Source: Anthopleura xanthogrammica (taxonomy: Eukaryota; Cnidaria; Anthozoa; Actiniaria; Actiniidae). Taken from it: 64,000 nt of DNA. Both the position numbers and the translations under genes were made by a program. A model generated the notes under the pieces. The model saw only the letters and a program-made list of their open reading frames with translations, did not search any database and had not been told where the DNA came from. Below are positions 12,701 through 22,486 of the stretch, one piece after another (positions within the stretch are counted from its first letter, which is position 1; each line of letters starts with the position of its first letter). The stretch is from positions 1,008,334 to 1,072,333 of the forward strand of contig OZ025220.1 of assembly GCA_964019055.1 (NCBI GenBank), read 5' to 3'.

Positions 12701-15603
12701 ATTTCCTATATTCAATATTAATACGAGGTTTTTGGCAGAATTGATTCCTTGTTTGCTATTGTAAATCAAAGAGCACGAACACATTGTTGTCCTGAATTTT
12801 GTCCAAATACCAACTCATTATCTTGGCTATATGGTGCTGTTATTGTTTTGTTAGGGTCAATATACATTGGAGTAGGACCAGAGTTCTTCTCTATGTCTGT
12901 ACTCAGTTTAAATTTACAATAATTTGATATATGAGTCTGAGTCTTGTAAAGACACATCAGCCTATTGCAAAAAAAACAATGATAAATACCGAATAGCTCT
13001 ATATTTTAACTTCATTATCCCTTGATAAACCCTTCTAGAACAATTAAGCAAAAGCTTCTTTTCATGTTCTGTGATTTTATTCAAGCTCATTCTCTTTGTA
13101 TTAAGCTTACATTCATTCTTTGTAAGTTTTCTAACCTTCACACAGCTTGGAGGATTTCGGTATACTTTGACAAATACGTTTGTAGACAAACTCCTTCAGC
13201 TTTCTGCTCCTGTTCCTCAGACGTTTCAGAGTTCGTACTGGTATTCTACTGGGTTCACGATCACGTCTATATACACGACGATGCTTATTTGACTCAATAT
13301 AAGATAGCTCATTTGATATAAGTTTAGCATGATTCTCGATACAAACTTCACTCAAAATGGTTTCCTCATAAATTGATCTCTCATGAAGTTCCGAAAACGT
13401 TCGACATCTTTTAGTGTGGGTCTACCGCGAACAGTTTGTGCTTTTGTATGTGTTTTGAGCGTGTTAGACTCCATATTATCCGTGATTAGAGTCAGCGAGG
13501 ATTCCTTCGATAGATCCGCCATTGGTCAACCATGTGGTCATGGCTGATTCTACGCATGCGCATAGACTTTGATTTCGCGCATGCGCTTTAGCGCTTCGAG
13601 GGCGATTTGTGACTGAAGGCAAATAAAAATAATAACAACGCTGCCCAATTTATAACTCGGGCATTCCACAGGAAGCCCGAGTAATAATAAATAATTTGAA
13701 CTGTTAATTTGATTGACAGCACTGAACTGCAGCGGTGATAAACCTATTTCCTGTGTAACCAATGGTAGAGCCTCGTGCTGTCTACGTGATGCAAGTGTTT
13801 GTGTCAGCGGTAGTTCAGTAAGAAGTCATTGTCCACGTGATGGAGATCCGGCAAGCTACACTGGTTGTTGTACTGTAAATGGATCCCCGTCATGCTGCCC
13901 TGGTAAGTGTTATACATACAACTTCAACATTGAAATTTGAGAATTGAAATTTTCAGGATTATTGGACGTTCTGAGGTTGAGAAAAAAACCTGAGTTCAGT
14001 TGGCATTGCAGTGCATTATGGGACTGTTTTAGGGGACATATTTCCAAGATGATGAATGTTTCGTCCCCAAAAACAGTCCAACAATGCACTGCAGTGCCAG
14101 CTCGCTTCCATAACTTCAGAAAAAAATATTCCACTGTATTATGAAGTGCAACCTGCAATCTATGGTCTACAAATGTTTTCTTTTCCGGCAAGAGTACTTG
14201 ACTTGATTTGCCTCCCTCATCGCCATTTTTTACATTATTTTGATACATTTGTTTACTTTTCTGAAGTCCTTCAGTCAAGCAACAATATAAACTGCCCACG
14301 TTCTTCTGACAACCAAGCCTTCATTGATGTTTGCTCGAGTGGAGGCCAGCCAACCTGCTGCAACAGAAACCTTCCAGTGTGCAAATACAATAACCTTCTA
14401 ACAGCCCCTAGTGGAACTATTAACAGTCCTGGTTACCCATCGAGGTACCCACCTTACTCGGTGGTTGTTTGGAGGATCACAGTACCAGAAGGTTACGTTG
14501 TGCAATTAAATTTTACAATGCTGAAAGTCGAAGGCGGGGCTGGCTGTTCAAACGACTTTGTAGGCGTACGAGATGGACCTTGCTCTAACATTGTTGGCAA
14601 AAAGTGGTGTGGAAGTGTATGGCAAAGACTGCCAAGCTTTATATCAACGGGGAGACATCTTCAGGTGTTTTTCAAATCTGATAAATCAAATAATCATGAT
14701 GGATTTGTTGCACGATACAGAAGAGGTAATCATCATTAATAATATCTAATGGTATTCATCATTATTTGCTATTTTGTCTGTGTCACCTTTTTCCACTTTA
14801 TTTGGCCATAAGTGTGTTTACTTGTCTGTGATTTTGGTAATTTTGTTTTTGTTTTTGTTTATTTGTTTGTTGTTTTTTTGCATTTTTAAAGACTATTAAT
14901 TTTATTACCATTACCATGATCACGATCATAATCATCATCAAATTCCTCCATCATTGCTGACCTGCGTTTGCCACTTCTTGTTGCACGAATGTTTGTCGAC
15001 TTTTAGTTTTGTTTTGTTTTATTTTATTTTGTATTTATATATTTTAATCATGATTGTAATCATTATCAATTGCATCATCACCATGAAAAATTATCATAAT
15101 AATTATCGCAATTGAAATACATTTGAGTTTCTTTCTTCATGTATGTATTCGTATTCTAGCCCTGAAATGCAGTGGTGCTACACCTTATTCCTGTTTGAAT
15201 AACGGTCAGCCAGCATGCTGTAAGACACAAGGGGCCAGTCTTGTATCCAGTTCAACAAAGCTTTGGTATGTAAATAAGATTAAAAGGCAATCCCGAGACC
15301 AATTACTAGGTGGTTGGTTAGTTGGTTGGTTGGTTGGTTGGTTGGTCGGTCGGTTGGTCGGTCGGTTGGTCGGTCGGTTGGTTGGTTGGTTGGTTGGTTG
15401 GTTGGTTGGTCGGTTGGTTGGTTGGTTGGTTGGTTGGTTGGTTGGTTGGTTGGTTGGTTGGTTGTTGGGATGGTGGGTTGGTGGGTTGGTGGGTTGGTGG
15501 GTTGGTTGATGGGTTGATCTGTTTTTGATTCAACTTATTTTCCTTTCATGTCTTACACAGGATTACTATGGTTATCATGACGACAGCGTTGCTACTGATG
15601 TAG
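5877..15603 (+). CDS. Gene B: complete three-CUB, Cys-rich, GPI-anchored-type surface protein
   Basis: Exons: 5877-5916, 8153-8530, 9595-10083, 13720-13902, 14267-14725, 15160-15265, 15561-15603. They total 1698 nt, 565 aa, and join without a stop. Residues 1 to ~24 form a signal peptide split by intron 1 ([13 protein letters not shown] then [11 protein letters not shown]). CUB1 is ~28-139 ([26 protein letters not shown]). Exon 3 (140-302) starts with C-x12-C-x7-CC-x6-C and continues as CUB2 ([23 protein letters not shown]). Residues 303-363 are the 10-Cys module (C-x7-C-x7-CC-x6-C-x9-C-x11-CC-x7-CC). CUB3 is ~364-516. Residues 517-551 are a half module ([12 protein letters not shown]...PACC) and 552-565 a hydrophobic tail ending ALLLM. 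Junctions are phase 1 except the last (phase 2). CUB domains bind protein or glycan ligands, often with Ca2+; no catalytic domain is present. Role unknown; recognition or adhesion at the cell surface is inference. The closest paralog is gene D. Confidence 0.85.
6336..6880. repeat. Cluster of hairpins and (TA)n in gene B intron 1
   Basis: There is an inverted repeat at about 6528-6690 (TCAGAAATTATGGGATATCA against TGATATCCCATAATTTCTGA). A (TA)n run lies at about 6698-6760. A second hairpin lies at about 6798-6872 (AAATTATCAAAAAACTGGAT with its complement, centred on ACGGCGGTAAA). Upstream, at about 6368, is GCCTGTCTGATGATCGCATAA, which recurs with changes at 54430 in gene D. These look like remains of foldback elements. 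Sequence 5917-6335 shows nothing identifiable. Confidence 0.55.
7618..8029 (+). repeat. 8-bp minisatellite AGGTTGTT, gene B intron 1
   Basis: About 51 near-perfect units of AGGTTGTT end about 120 bp before the CUB1 exon. Gene D has the same unit at the same place (55406-56139); gene C intron 1 has none. Sequence 6900-7610 just upstream is non-coding and homologous to 54620-55290. Confidence 0.95.
8652..9005 (+). repeat. 8-bp minisatellite ACAGACAA, gene B intron 2
   Basis: About 44 units, preceded at 8576-8608 by a few imperfect ones (AGACAGACCGACAAACAGAC). It begins about 120 bp after the CUB1 donor. Genes C and D have the same unit in the same intron. Open frames across it on both strands are artefacts of the repeat. 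Sequence 9006-9590 is non-coding intron. Confidence 0.96.
10201..11176. mobile_element. Insertion bounded by ~40-bp direct repeats, with a long-TIR element inside
   Basis: A block containing GATGCATCATTGTGACGTCA and TCCGTGGAAAGCGCTATTAA occurs at about 10205-10244 and again at 11137-11176; gene D has it once, near 58207. Inside, arms of ~58 bp at about 10753-10812 and 11068-11127 are inverted copies (AAAAGAAGGGTTGGTTGTTG on one, its complement on the other), giving a ~375-bp MITE-like unit. The segment 10530-10650 holds GATAGATAGATAC and may be a degraded retroelement tail. No coding sequence. Confidence 0.55.
11290..11424. mobile_element. MITE, CCCCTTG...CAAGGGG family, copy 2
   Basis: The ends are ACCTCTTGCAGCACGT and ACGTGCAAGGGGTC. 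The internal arms CAAATTGGAGGGCAAAAC and GCCCTCCAAATTGAG pair. The orthologous insertion in gene D is 58359-58492. It is followed by a short hairpin at 11441-11480 (TATTCATCGGGTTTGTAT and its near-complement), also kept in gene D. Confidence 0.7.
11527..11625. repeat. (TAA)n-type microsatellite
   Basis: Imperfect TAA/AAT repeats of about 100 bp in gene B intron 3. They are missing from gene D at the matching place. Confidence 0.85.
12069..13522 (-). pseudogene. Decayed mobile-element gene with a cysteine-peptidase-like domain
   Basis: Read on the minus strand, the start at 13522 gives [16 protein letters not shown] and a basic region follows. Broken frames continue: a piece ending 12766 with [13 protein letters not shown] and FGQNSGQQC, a piece 12784-12470 with [16 protein letters not shown] and [17 protein letters not shown], then a piece 12572-12069 with [11 protein letters not shown] and [20 protein letters not shown]. 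The GQQC cysteine and FDSH histidine resemble the catalytic pair of herpesvirus-tegument/OTU-like peptidase domains found in some animal transposable elements; that is my recollection of the family, unchecked. At least two frameshifts make it non-functional. The whole stretch from about 11900 to 13685 is absent from gene D, so it inserted into gene B intron 3 after the duplication. The right edge carries a hairpin (ACTCGGGC...GCCCGAGT, 13657-13682). Confidence 0.55.
14001..14099. mobile_element. Foldback element in gene B intron 4
   Basis: The arms are TGGCATTGCAGTGCATTATG and the complement of ACAATGCACTGCAGTGCCAG, with partial pairing inward (GGACTGTTTT against AAAACAGTCC). The orthologous copy in gene D is 59448-59546. 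Non-coding. Confidence 0.65.
15311..15516 (+). repeat. (GGTT)n repeat grading into GGGTTGGT, gene B last intron
   Basis: Mostly the 4-bp unit GGTT with GGTC variants, ending in about five 8-bp GGGTTGGT units. It occupies the same intron position as the long 8-bp arrays of genes A and C. It is the shortest and least regular of the set. Confidence 0.93.
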
Positions 15604-15868
15604 TAATTTATATCCTTCTGCCCAAGTGAAGCATCATTGGACATCATTCAGCTAGTCATAACTTTCATGTCGTAATATAGACTTATACTATAATATTCTC
15701 GGGATTTTTTAGCTACACCGTATTAGTGTTAAAAGCAATTTTACGTTTGCTTTTTTTAAGCTGTTACTCTAAAGAGTAGTTGGCATAGGATTAAATTTTG
15801 CTTTTCTTATCAATTCTTCCAGCCGAATAATTTTTGTCAATGCTCTAGTGATCAGTATCCATAAACAG

Positions 15869-16016
15869 CAGGGGCGTAGCCAGGGGGGTCGCCCCCCTCC
15901 TCCATCGATTTTACTTTTCTGTGGTTGGCCGTTTTTTGGTAGGCCGTGTTTTTTATTGATGTTCTGAAAACGGGATTAAAACCATCTCCTGAGGCAAAAT
16001 CTTGGCTTTGCCCCTG
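15869..16016. mobile_element. hAT-like MITE (CAGGGGCG ends)
   Basis: The left end CAGGGGCGTAGCCAGG and right end CTTGGCTTTGCCCCTG are imperfect inverted repeats beginning with CAGGG, a hallmark of hAT elements. AACAG flanks both sides (15864-15868 and 16017-16021), a possible 5-bp target duplication. About 148 bp and non-coding. Confidence 0.7.
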
Positions 16017-17088
16017 AACAGGGTCTTCTTTAGAATTCTTTCATATTCAAATGCATTACCAGTTATAGTTATAATAACAAAAGCACTAAAACTGCAGCTT
16101 GAAGCTCCAGGAAAATAAAAAACAAGAACAACATGACTTGCAATAATTGTTAAAATCTTCAACACATCAAACTTAGATAGAGTGTATGAGTTTTTCGAAA
16201 TCGCTGCAGCTTTCGTTTTTCTTCAGTGTTCATTTCCTAGTTCTTAGTTTGAAAAATATTGGTAATTAATTCTGCTTTTTTGTTATTAAAATATAATTAT
16301 GTCTTTGTTTGGTGTATAAAAAAAGCGTGCGTAGAAGGAAAAAGGGAAAAGATTGTTCAGAGGACCTTTTGTTTTACTACTGAATAATGGCCGGGAAGAA
16401 GAATATAAACTTCGTCATTGCTAATTATCCCTATCTAATTTAGTATTTGTAATTTGGTTTTCCACATGACACTCTTCTTGCAATTGCTTAGTTTCAATCA
16501 GCTGATAAAAGTCTTTGAATCTCATTATCTGCTCCAAATGGTGGTCAAACACTGACCACCATGTGCTGTCAGCCAGAAATAATTCTATATAGAACTTATG
16601 ATTCAGCTGATGAAGAACATTCCGCACGAGACAGAAAATGAGGTCAAGTGAAACCCAGCTATACGGATATTTTTAGCATTTCGACAGCTGTCAATCAAAT
16701 TACTTGGAACGCGTTTGTTGGTTTAGAAAAACATGCCTCATATTGATGACCAAGGTTTGCGATGTGGGGTAATACGATTTAGGACTCAAAAGTGAGAGAA
16801 ATCTGCCAAAAAATAGGCAATGTCATGTACGTAAAAACGTATTGTAATAGACAAGATTGAAAGCATTCGAAAAAGTATTAATTTACAAACGAAGACATGA
16901 AATTTCGCGGAGCGCAGTTCAACGATAATGATTATATAACTTTCATTTTCATTTTAGCAAATGTAGAATATAAATTATTGAACTCTTTTTTTTGGGGGGG
17001 GGGGGGGGGGATTTCGTAATTTTTTAAAGAAGTTAGCGTTACTCAACATCGAATATTATTTTCCTTCTACAAGAACTTGCTATAATGG

Positions 17089-17215
17089 CCCCTTGAATGT
17101 GACGTCAAAGTACCTCAATTTGGATTACAAAACAAAATAACTTCAATCTTCTGAGACTTGGAACCTATTTTCTTGGCCTCAAAATTAAGCTGCATTCTAA
17201 TGTGCTACAAGGGGT
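17089..17215. mobile_element. MITE, CCCCTTG...CAAGGGG family, copy 3
   Basis: Same family as 4313-4430, here in the gene B 3' flank: starts CCCCTTGAATGTGACGTCA and ends GCTACAAGGGGTC. The interior is more diverged (GATTACAAAAC in place of GGAGGACAAAAC). Confidence 0.6.
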
Positions 17216-17754
17216 CAAAAAAAGACTTAAAGATGATTTTTAAACTCCTTTTAAACGATATAGATTCTGGTTTTAAACTTTATAATGAGTAACAATGAAC
17301 AGAGAATAATAATTATGAATTCTACATATACAGAGATTGTTATCATCGAGCATTTAGAGTGAGTGTATTAGTTATCACGTGACATTTCTTTTGGTCTTTA
17401 AGTCTTTTTTTATAGGACACATTGTATAATGACTGTATAATTTCAAGGATTACCAAAATTATTTCGATAAAAAATGCACATCATATAAAAGTTAGAAGTT
17501 AAGATTCAAGTGTTAACCTTAATGAGTTTGTGTCATAAAAGCAGGCACTTGCTATATTCGCATTAGTTTAGGTCCAACAGTTCTTGAACATACTTATCAT
17601 AACATATAGTAAATATTATTAAGAACTAAAAACATATAAGTTTAAATTCTGTACTACAAGTATATTTAGATACTTGAAAAGCTTTACATTATAGAAGATT
17701 GAAGCTAATGTTGATGAGTTGTGTACATTACAAGTTTATGATACTACAACTTAG

Positions 17755-17842
17755 TGTCATATATTGTACTATTTATAAGTATAAAGGTAACCCTTCTACA
17801 CGAGGTATCTGACTACGTATGCATAAATTAGCATACATTACA
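17755..17842 (-). repeat. 3' LTR of gypsy element
   Basis: 88 bp, read on the minus strand from TGTAATGTATGC to ATATATGACA. Adjacent on its inner side is the polypurine tract. It differs from the 5' LTR at one base (A/T near 17771). Confidence 0.92.
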
Positions 17843-17940
17843 TCTCCCTTCTTTTGGGAACAAAGTTAGTGTTTCAAATAACTCAATATAAAGTTTGTGA
17901 GTATAACATTTTAACAATCCTTAACAATGTCTATGAAGTG

Positions 17941-20900
17941 TTACATGTGATAGTCTTTAGACCATGCTGGCTGTCTTCTGATTCTTGATGATCTTCTGAG
18001 TGTAGGATCAGGTCCACTGCTTCCATCATCACCATGTGGTAAGGGTAGCATTTGAGTTGGTCTGTCAACGTTGACTTCGGGTCCAACTTCATTGGGTAGG
18101 TCTGGTATTGGTCCAGTTATGTCAGGTGGGTCTTCACTAGTCTTTATGATATGTCGTCTATTTCGGCGATATGCCTGACCATTGGGTGTGGTCACAACGA
18201 ATGATCTTGGGGTCGTTGCTTTGGCTGTAACTATTGCCGGAATCCATTTCTTGTTTCTTTCAATGCGTACAGTGTCTTTCTCGTTAAGAACTGGAAGTTT
18301 CTTTGCTTGCTTGTCATAGAAGAATTTCTGCTTTTCTTGACAATTTCTTAACTGATCACGTACATCTGTAATAATCTTTGGATACAATAATTTGGGTGAG
18401 GTTGGAATGTTTGTTCTTGCAACTCGACCCATTAACAGTTGTGTTGGTGTGTAATCCATACCTGTTACTGGTGTGTTTCTGTATTCAAGAAGTCCTAAAT
18501 ATGGGTCATTTGATTTCTTTAGGATCCTCTTTACTGTTTGGACTGCCTTTTCACTCAACCCATTTGACTGGGGATAGGTTGGGCTAGATGTGGTGAGTTT
18601 GAACTTCCATTCATTGGCAAAGTTCCTAAACTCTGTGCTGTTATATGGCATATTATCAGACATAAGTTCCTCTGGAATACCATGTCGGGCAAATATTGAT
18701 TTCATATGTGTGATAATAGTTGATGCTGTCTTGTCTTTAATGAGACTTGTCTCAATGTACTTAGAGTAGTAGTCAACAACAAGCAAATATGAGTTGCCTT
18801 GATGCTCGAAGATATCTGATGCTATTCTTTGCCATGGTCGGTCAGGTATCGGGTGCGGTAACAGGGGTTCCTTGTGATTCCGTTTTCTGTAGGTGTTGCA
18901 CATGTCACATTTGGCAATTAGTTGCTCAATTTCATTTGACATACCTGGCCAAAACAGTACTTGCCTTGCTCTGGCTTTTGTTTTTGCAATGCCAAAATGT
19001 CCTTGGTGGATTAACTTTAACATTTCTGCTCGTGATTGCTTAGGAATGACAATGCATTCATCTTTAAAGATTATGCCATCTGCTTCATGAAGATTGTGTC
19101 TCACTTTCCAGTAAGGGCGTGCTATTATGGGCGTTTGCTTCATGTGTGTTGGCCATCCTTCTTTGATGAGCTTGCTGACCTGTTGTAGGCTTATGTCATC
19201 CTTTGTTTGTTGTCTTAGCTGTGCTAGTCGTTCATCTGATGCTTGTACATTCTTTACAAAGCTGTGTACCATTACTTCTATATCTTCATTGAGGTCGTTG
19301 TCAGTGTCTGTAGACTTAAGTGGGGCTCTTGATAATGTATCAGCAATGTTCAGGTACTTTCCTGGAACATAAGTAACTACTGTTTGATATTTCTGTAAAC
19401 GTAAGAGTAATCGCTGAACTCTTGGTGGCGTCATTGAAAGAGGTTTCTTTACAATAGATTCTAATGGTTTATGGTCGCTGTGTACTGTTATGTGTTTGCC
19501 ATATGTGAACTGATTGAATCTTTCACATCCAAACACTATAGCGAGGAGTTCCTTTTCTATTTGAGCATAGTTTTTCTCGGCTTGTGTAAGTGAACGAGAT
19601 GCGTATACCACTGGGTGTCCTTCTTGTAACAGACATGCTCCCAAGCCATTCTTAGATGCGTCAACTTGTAGTGTGATGTCTTTGTTGACATCGTAAAACT
19701 GTAGTACTGGACTACTTGAGAGAATTTGCTTGACTCTATCTAGGGCGTCGTCATGATTGGGTAACCATGACCATTCTACATCTTGTCGGAGTAGGGCTCG
19801 TAGTGGAGCAAGTACCTCAGAAACATTGGGAATGTACTGTGAAAGGTAATTAACCATTCCAAGTAATCTTTGCAGGTCTTCTTTACAGGTTGGCTTTGCA
19901 ATATCTGTGATAGCTTGAATCTTTGCTGGGTCTGGTTTGAAACCATCTGAAGTTATGATGTGACCAAGGTATTTTACTTGTGAGGTTCTGAGTTGAACTT
20001 TATCTCTGTTAAACTTGATGTTTCTCTCTCTTGCTCTTTCTAACACTCGCTTAAGGGCTTCGTCATGTTCTTCTAATGTTTTTCCTGATATTATGATGTC
20101 GTCGTAGACTGCTAATGCTCCTTGTACGTCAGAGAAGTGCTCATCTACCATCCTTTGGGCTACATCTGATGCACAACATGCGCCAAAGGGTAAGCGGTTG
20201 AACTTGTAGCGTCCATAGGGTGTATTGAATGTACATAATATGGAAGATTCTTCGTCGAGCTTCTTGTGCCAGTAGCAGTTGCTCATGTCAATGACTGTGA
20301 ATATTTTCTTGCCGCTTAAGTTGCTAGATATGGCTTCAATTGTTGGAGAACTGTAGTATTCTCTCTTGATGGCTTTATTTAGGTCCTTTGGATCCAAACA
20401 AAGTCTCAGTGATCCATCTTTTTTCTCTACAATAACAAGGCTGTTCACCCAGTCTGTAGGTTTCTCTACTTTGCTGACTACACCTGAACTTTCAAGGTTA
20501 TCAAGTGTTTCTTTGAGCTTTGGTAGTAGACTAAGAGGAATTTTTCTTGAAGCGTGAATTACAGGTGTTGAGTTTTCCTTTAATTCAATGTGATATTCTC
20601 CATCAACTAGACCTAGTCCAGTGAATACATCTGAGTAGCTGTCAAGAATGTTGTGATCCTTGTTGATTTCATGTAAATTATTGAAGGAGATTAACTTCAA
20701 CTCCTGTAGTGTAGGTAGGCCAATGATAGGTTTGATACCAGGTTTATCCACAATGTAAAAATCAGCTTTGACTTTGTTTTCTTTGTGGTTGATTTCCATT
20801 TTACATTTGCCTTTAATTGGAATATTTCCACCTCCATATGCGGTTAATTTGGCTGATGTTGAAGTGATCTGTACTGAGTTGTCAATTTCATTGATTTTGT

Positions 20901-21834
20901 TTAGTGAAATGACGTTACACTGTGCACCTGTGTCGATCTTGAACTTAATGTCGGTTCCGTTTGTCTTAAGAATTACATATAATTCACTAGAGTGGTCATA
21001 ATTTTCATCTTGAATTTCTCCAATGAATAAATTTTCATCTTCTATCACCGTGTGTACTCTTGACGAATTTTTAGTAAAGCATACATTTGCAAAGTGGTTT
21101 TTACCGTGGCATTTATTACACGTTTTGCCGTACGCTGGACACTTGTTGAGTTCATGTTTTGTTCCACATCGTTTGCATAGCTTGGTCGTTTGATTTTGAT
21201 CCGGTCGATCAGCTTTAATTCGTGGCTTTGTTGTACTAGTAGTACTTGAAGGATTAGATTTTTTGAAGGATTTACTGATTGCAGATGCCTCTAGCTGACT
21301 TTCGTTTAGACTTTTAGCGTGTGTCTTGCTCGTCTCCGCCGCTCGCATGAATTCAATCGCTTTATCCATTGTTAACTTCGTATCTCTGAGAAGTCTTTCT
21401 CTCAGCTCACTGTTGTTGATTCCACAGACGATCCTGTCTTTGATGAGTGAATTTTTTAACTCACCAAACTCACATGTTTTCGATTTATTGACAAGATCAA
21501 CGAGAAACGCGTCAAACGGTCGGCCATCTTGGACACATGTGTTGAATTTATATCTCTCGAATGTGAGATTTTTCTTCCAGGCGCAGTGCTCCTCGAATTT
21601 CTGAATGAGATGATCGATTTTGTCTGATTGTGCTTCTGTGAAGACGAAAGTATTGTATACTTCAATGGCATCTTGGCCTATGGTGTGTAAAAATATCGCA
21701 CATTGCGTTGGTTCGGGTTTTTTGTCTGCTCCGCTGGCAACGACATAGAGTTTCCATCGTTGAATCCATCGTCGCCAGTTTTCTGCCACATTGCCTTCGA
21801 GACTTAGAGGTCCAATGCTTTTGAGATGCTCCAT
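17941..21834 (-). CDS. Gag-Pol polyprotein of Ty3/gypsy element, 1297 aa
   Basis: One open frame starting at MEHLKSIGPLSLEG, whose ATG lies just 13 nt after the LTR and almost touches the primer-binding site. Domains in order: gag-like region (~1-215); two zinc knuckles (CKRCGTKHELNKC then CNKCHGKNHFANVC, the second a canonical CCHC); aspartic protease (KIDTGAQCNVIS); reverse transcriptase (FTVIDMSNCYWHKK, active site AVYDDIIISG); RNase H (LQVDASKNGLGACLL, HSDHKPLESI); integrase with zinc finger (HQGHFGIAK...CDMC) and core acidic residues (ASDIFEHQ, LMSDNMPYNS, SNGLSEKAVQ); a C-terminal basic tail. Gag and Pol share one frame with no frameshift, so the ratio must be set by processing. It shows no damage and may be a functional copy; activity is not shown by sequence alone. 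No envelope gene. Confidence 0.95.
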   Translation of the reverse strand: MEHLKSIGPLSLEGNVAENWRRWIQRWKLYVVASGADKKPEPTQCAIFLHTIGQDAIEVYNTFVFTEAQSDKIDHLIQKFEEHCAWKKNLTFERYKFNTCVQDGRPFDAFLVDLVNKSKTCEFGELKNSLIKDRIVCGINNSELRERLLRDTKLTMDKAIEFMRAAETSKTHAKSLNESQLEASAISKSFKKSNPSSTTSTTKPRIKADRPDQNQTTKLCKRCGTKHELNKCPAYGKTCNKCHGKNHFANVCFTKNSSRVHTVIEDENLFIGEIQDENYDHSSELYVILKTNGTDIKFKIDTGAQCNVISLNKINEIDNSVQITSTSAKLTAYGGGNIPIKGKCKMEINHKENKVKADFYIVDKPGIKPIIGLPTLQELKLISFNNLHEINKDHNILDSYSDVFTGLGLVDGEYHIELKENSTPVIHASRKIPLSLLPKLKETLDNLESSGVVSKVEKPTDWVNSLVIVEKKDGSLRLCLDPKDLNKAIKREYYSSPTIEAISSNLSGKKIFTVIDMSNCYWHKKLDEESSILCTFNTPYGRYKFNRLPFGACCASDVAQRMVDEHFSDVQGALAVYDDIIISGKTLEEHDEALKRVLERARERNIKFNRDKVQLRTSQVKYLGHIITSDGFKPDPAKIQAITDIAKPTCKEDLQRLLGMVNYLSQYIPNVSEVLAPLRALLRQDVEWSWLPNHDDALDRVKQILSSSPVLQFYDVNKDITLQVDASKNGLGACLLQEGHPVVYASRSLTQAEKNYAQIEKELLAIVFGCERFNQFTYGKHITVHSDHKPLESIVKKPLSMTPPRVQRLLLRLQKYQTVVTYVPGKYLNIADTLSRAPLKSTDTDNDLNEDIEVMVHSFVKNVQASDERLAQLRQQTKDDISLQQVSKLIKEGWPTHMKQTPIIARPYWKVRHNLHEADGIIFKDECIVIPKQSRAEMLKLIHQGHFGIAKTKARARQVLFWPGMSNEIEQLIAKCDMCNTYRKRNHKEPLLPHPIPDRPWQRIASDIFEHQGNSYLLVVDYYSKYIETSLIKDKTASTIITHMKSIFARHGIPEELMSDNMPYNSTEFRNFANEWKFKLTTSSPTYPQSNGLSEKAVQTVKRILKKSNDPYLGLLEYRNTPVTGMDYTPTQLLMGRVARTNIPTSPKLLYPKIITDVRDQLRNCQEKQKFFYDKQAKKLPVLNEKDTVRIERNKKWIPAIVTAKATTPRSFVVTTPNGQAYRRNRRHIIKTSEDPPDITGPIPDLPNEVGPEVNVDRPTQMLPLPHGDDGSSGPDPTLRRSSRIRRQPAWSKDYHM

Positions 21835-21847
21835 TATCCTGACACCA

Positions 21848-21935
21848 TGTCATATATTGTACTTTTTATAAGTATAAAGGTAACCCTTCTACACGAGGTA
21901 TCTGACTACGTATGCATAAATTAGCATACATTACA
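21848..21935 (-). repeat. 5' LTR of gypsy element
   Basis: 88 bp and nearly identical to the 3' LTR. Such a short LTR must hold the promoter, start site and poly(A) signal in under 90 bp. Confidence 0.92.
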
Positions 21936-22486
21936 CTTAGTGTTACTAAATATAGAAATATGTTTACCACACATCAACCCTCTAAATTATTATCAAAATG
22001 TAAAGTAATAACTGATGATAATTTTGAAATTTGTTAAGCAAATTATTATATGATATTTGCAATTTGTTAGAGAAAGTGTTTCGTGGCTTTATGGCGAAAA
22101 TAAGATATTGAAAGCTTTCGTTTCTAGCTAGCTAATTGAAAATTCAAGAGAATTAGCAAAGTTGCAACATATAGTTCATAGCCTGCGGTCTGAATGGATC
22201 AAGAGTCAGAACTAAATAACAAAGATCGTTAATTTAGAATAAAAATGGTAAGGAAAAAATAACAAATAGTTCGAAGTTATTTGCCTGAAAATAATATACA
22301 GAAAGTCACAGAATCCTGAATAAAACAAAAATTAATATACAATCAAAGCCCGCTTCAAAACACGGAGAAAACGTAAGTCAAATTACTCAACCGTTATGGA
22401 TGGCGACAGAATATCTTGCGATATAATTTTTTTTTCTCGATTCATGGCATGTCATTTAAGACCATTCATGATTTCGATTCAGAGAA

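Larger units (their letters stand above)
15604..17754. other. Gene B 3' flank
   Basis: Homologous to 2820-4750 and to the spacer after gene C. It contains the MITE at 15869-16016, another at 17089-17215 and a G run at about 16997-17010. I see no gene; the open frame near 16421-16627 on the minus strand is a shadow also present in the other spacers. Confidence 0.65.
17755..21935 (-). mobile_element. Full-length Ty3/gypsy LTR retrotransposon
   Basis: The element is 4.18 kb with two 88-bp LTRs (17755-17842 and 21848-21935), TG...CA ends, differing at one base by eye. A 5-bp target duplication CTTAG flanks it (17750-17754 and 21936-21940). The unbroken sequence survives at about 4763, where no element is present. 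The tRNA-binding site is 21837-21847 on the minus strand (TGGTGTCAGGA, matching the CCA end of a tRNA-Leu-type acceptor stem). The polypurine tract AAAAGAAGGGAGA is 17843-17855. Its single gag-pol frame is intact. It inserted antisense to the array, between gene B and orphan gene X. Confidence 0.93.
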
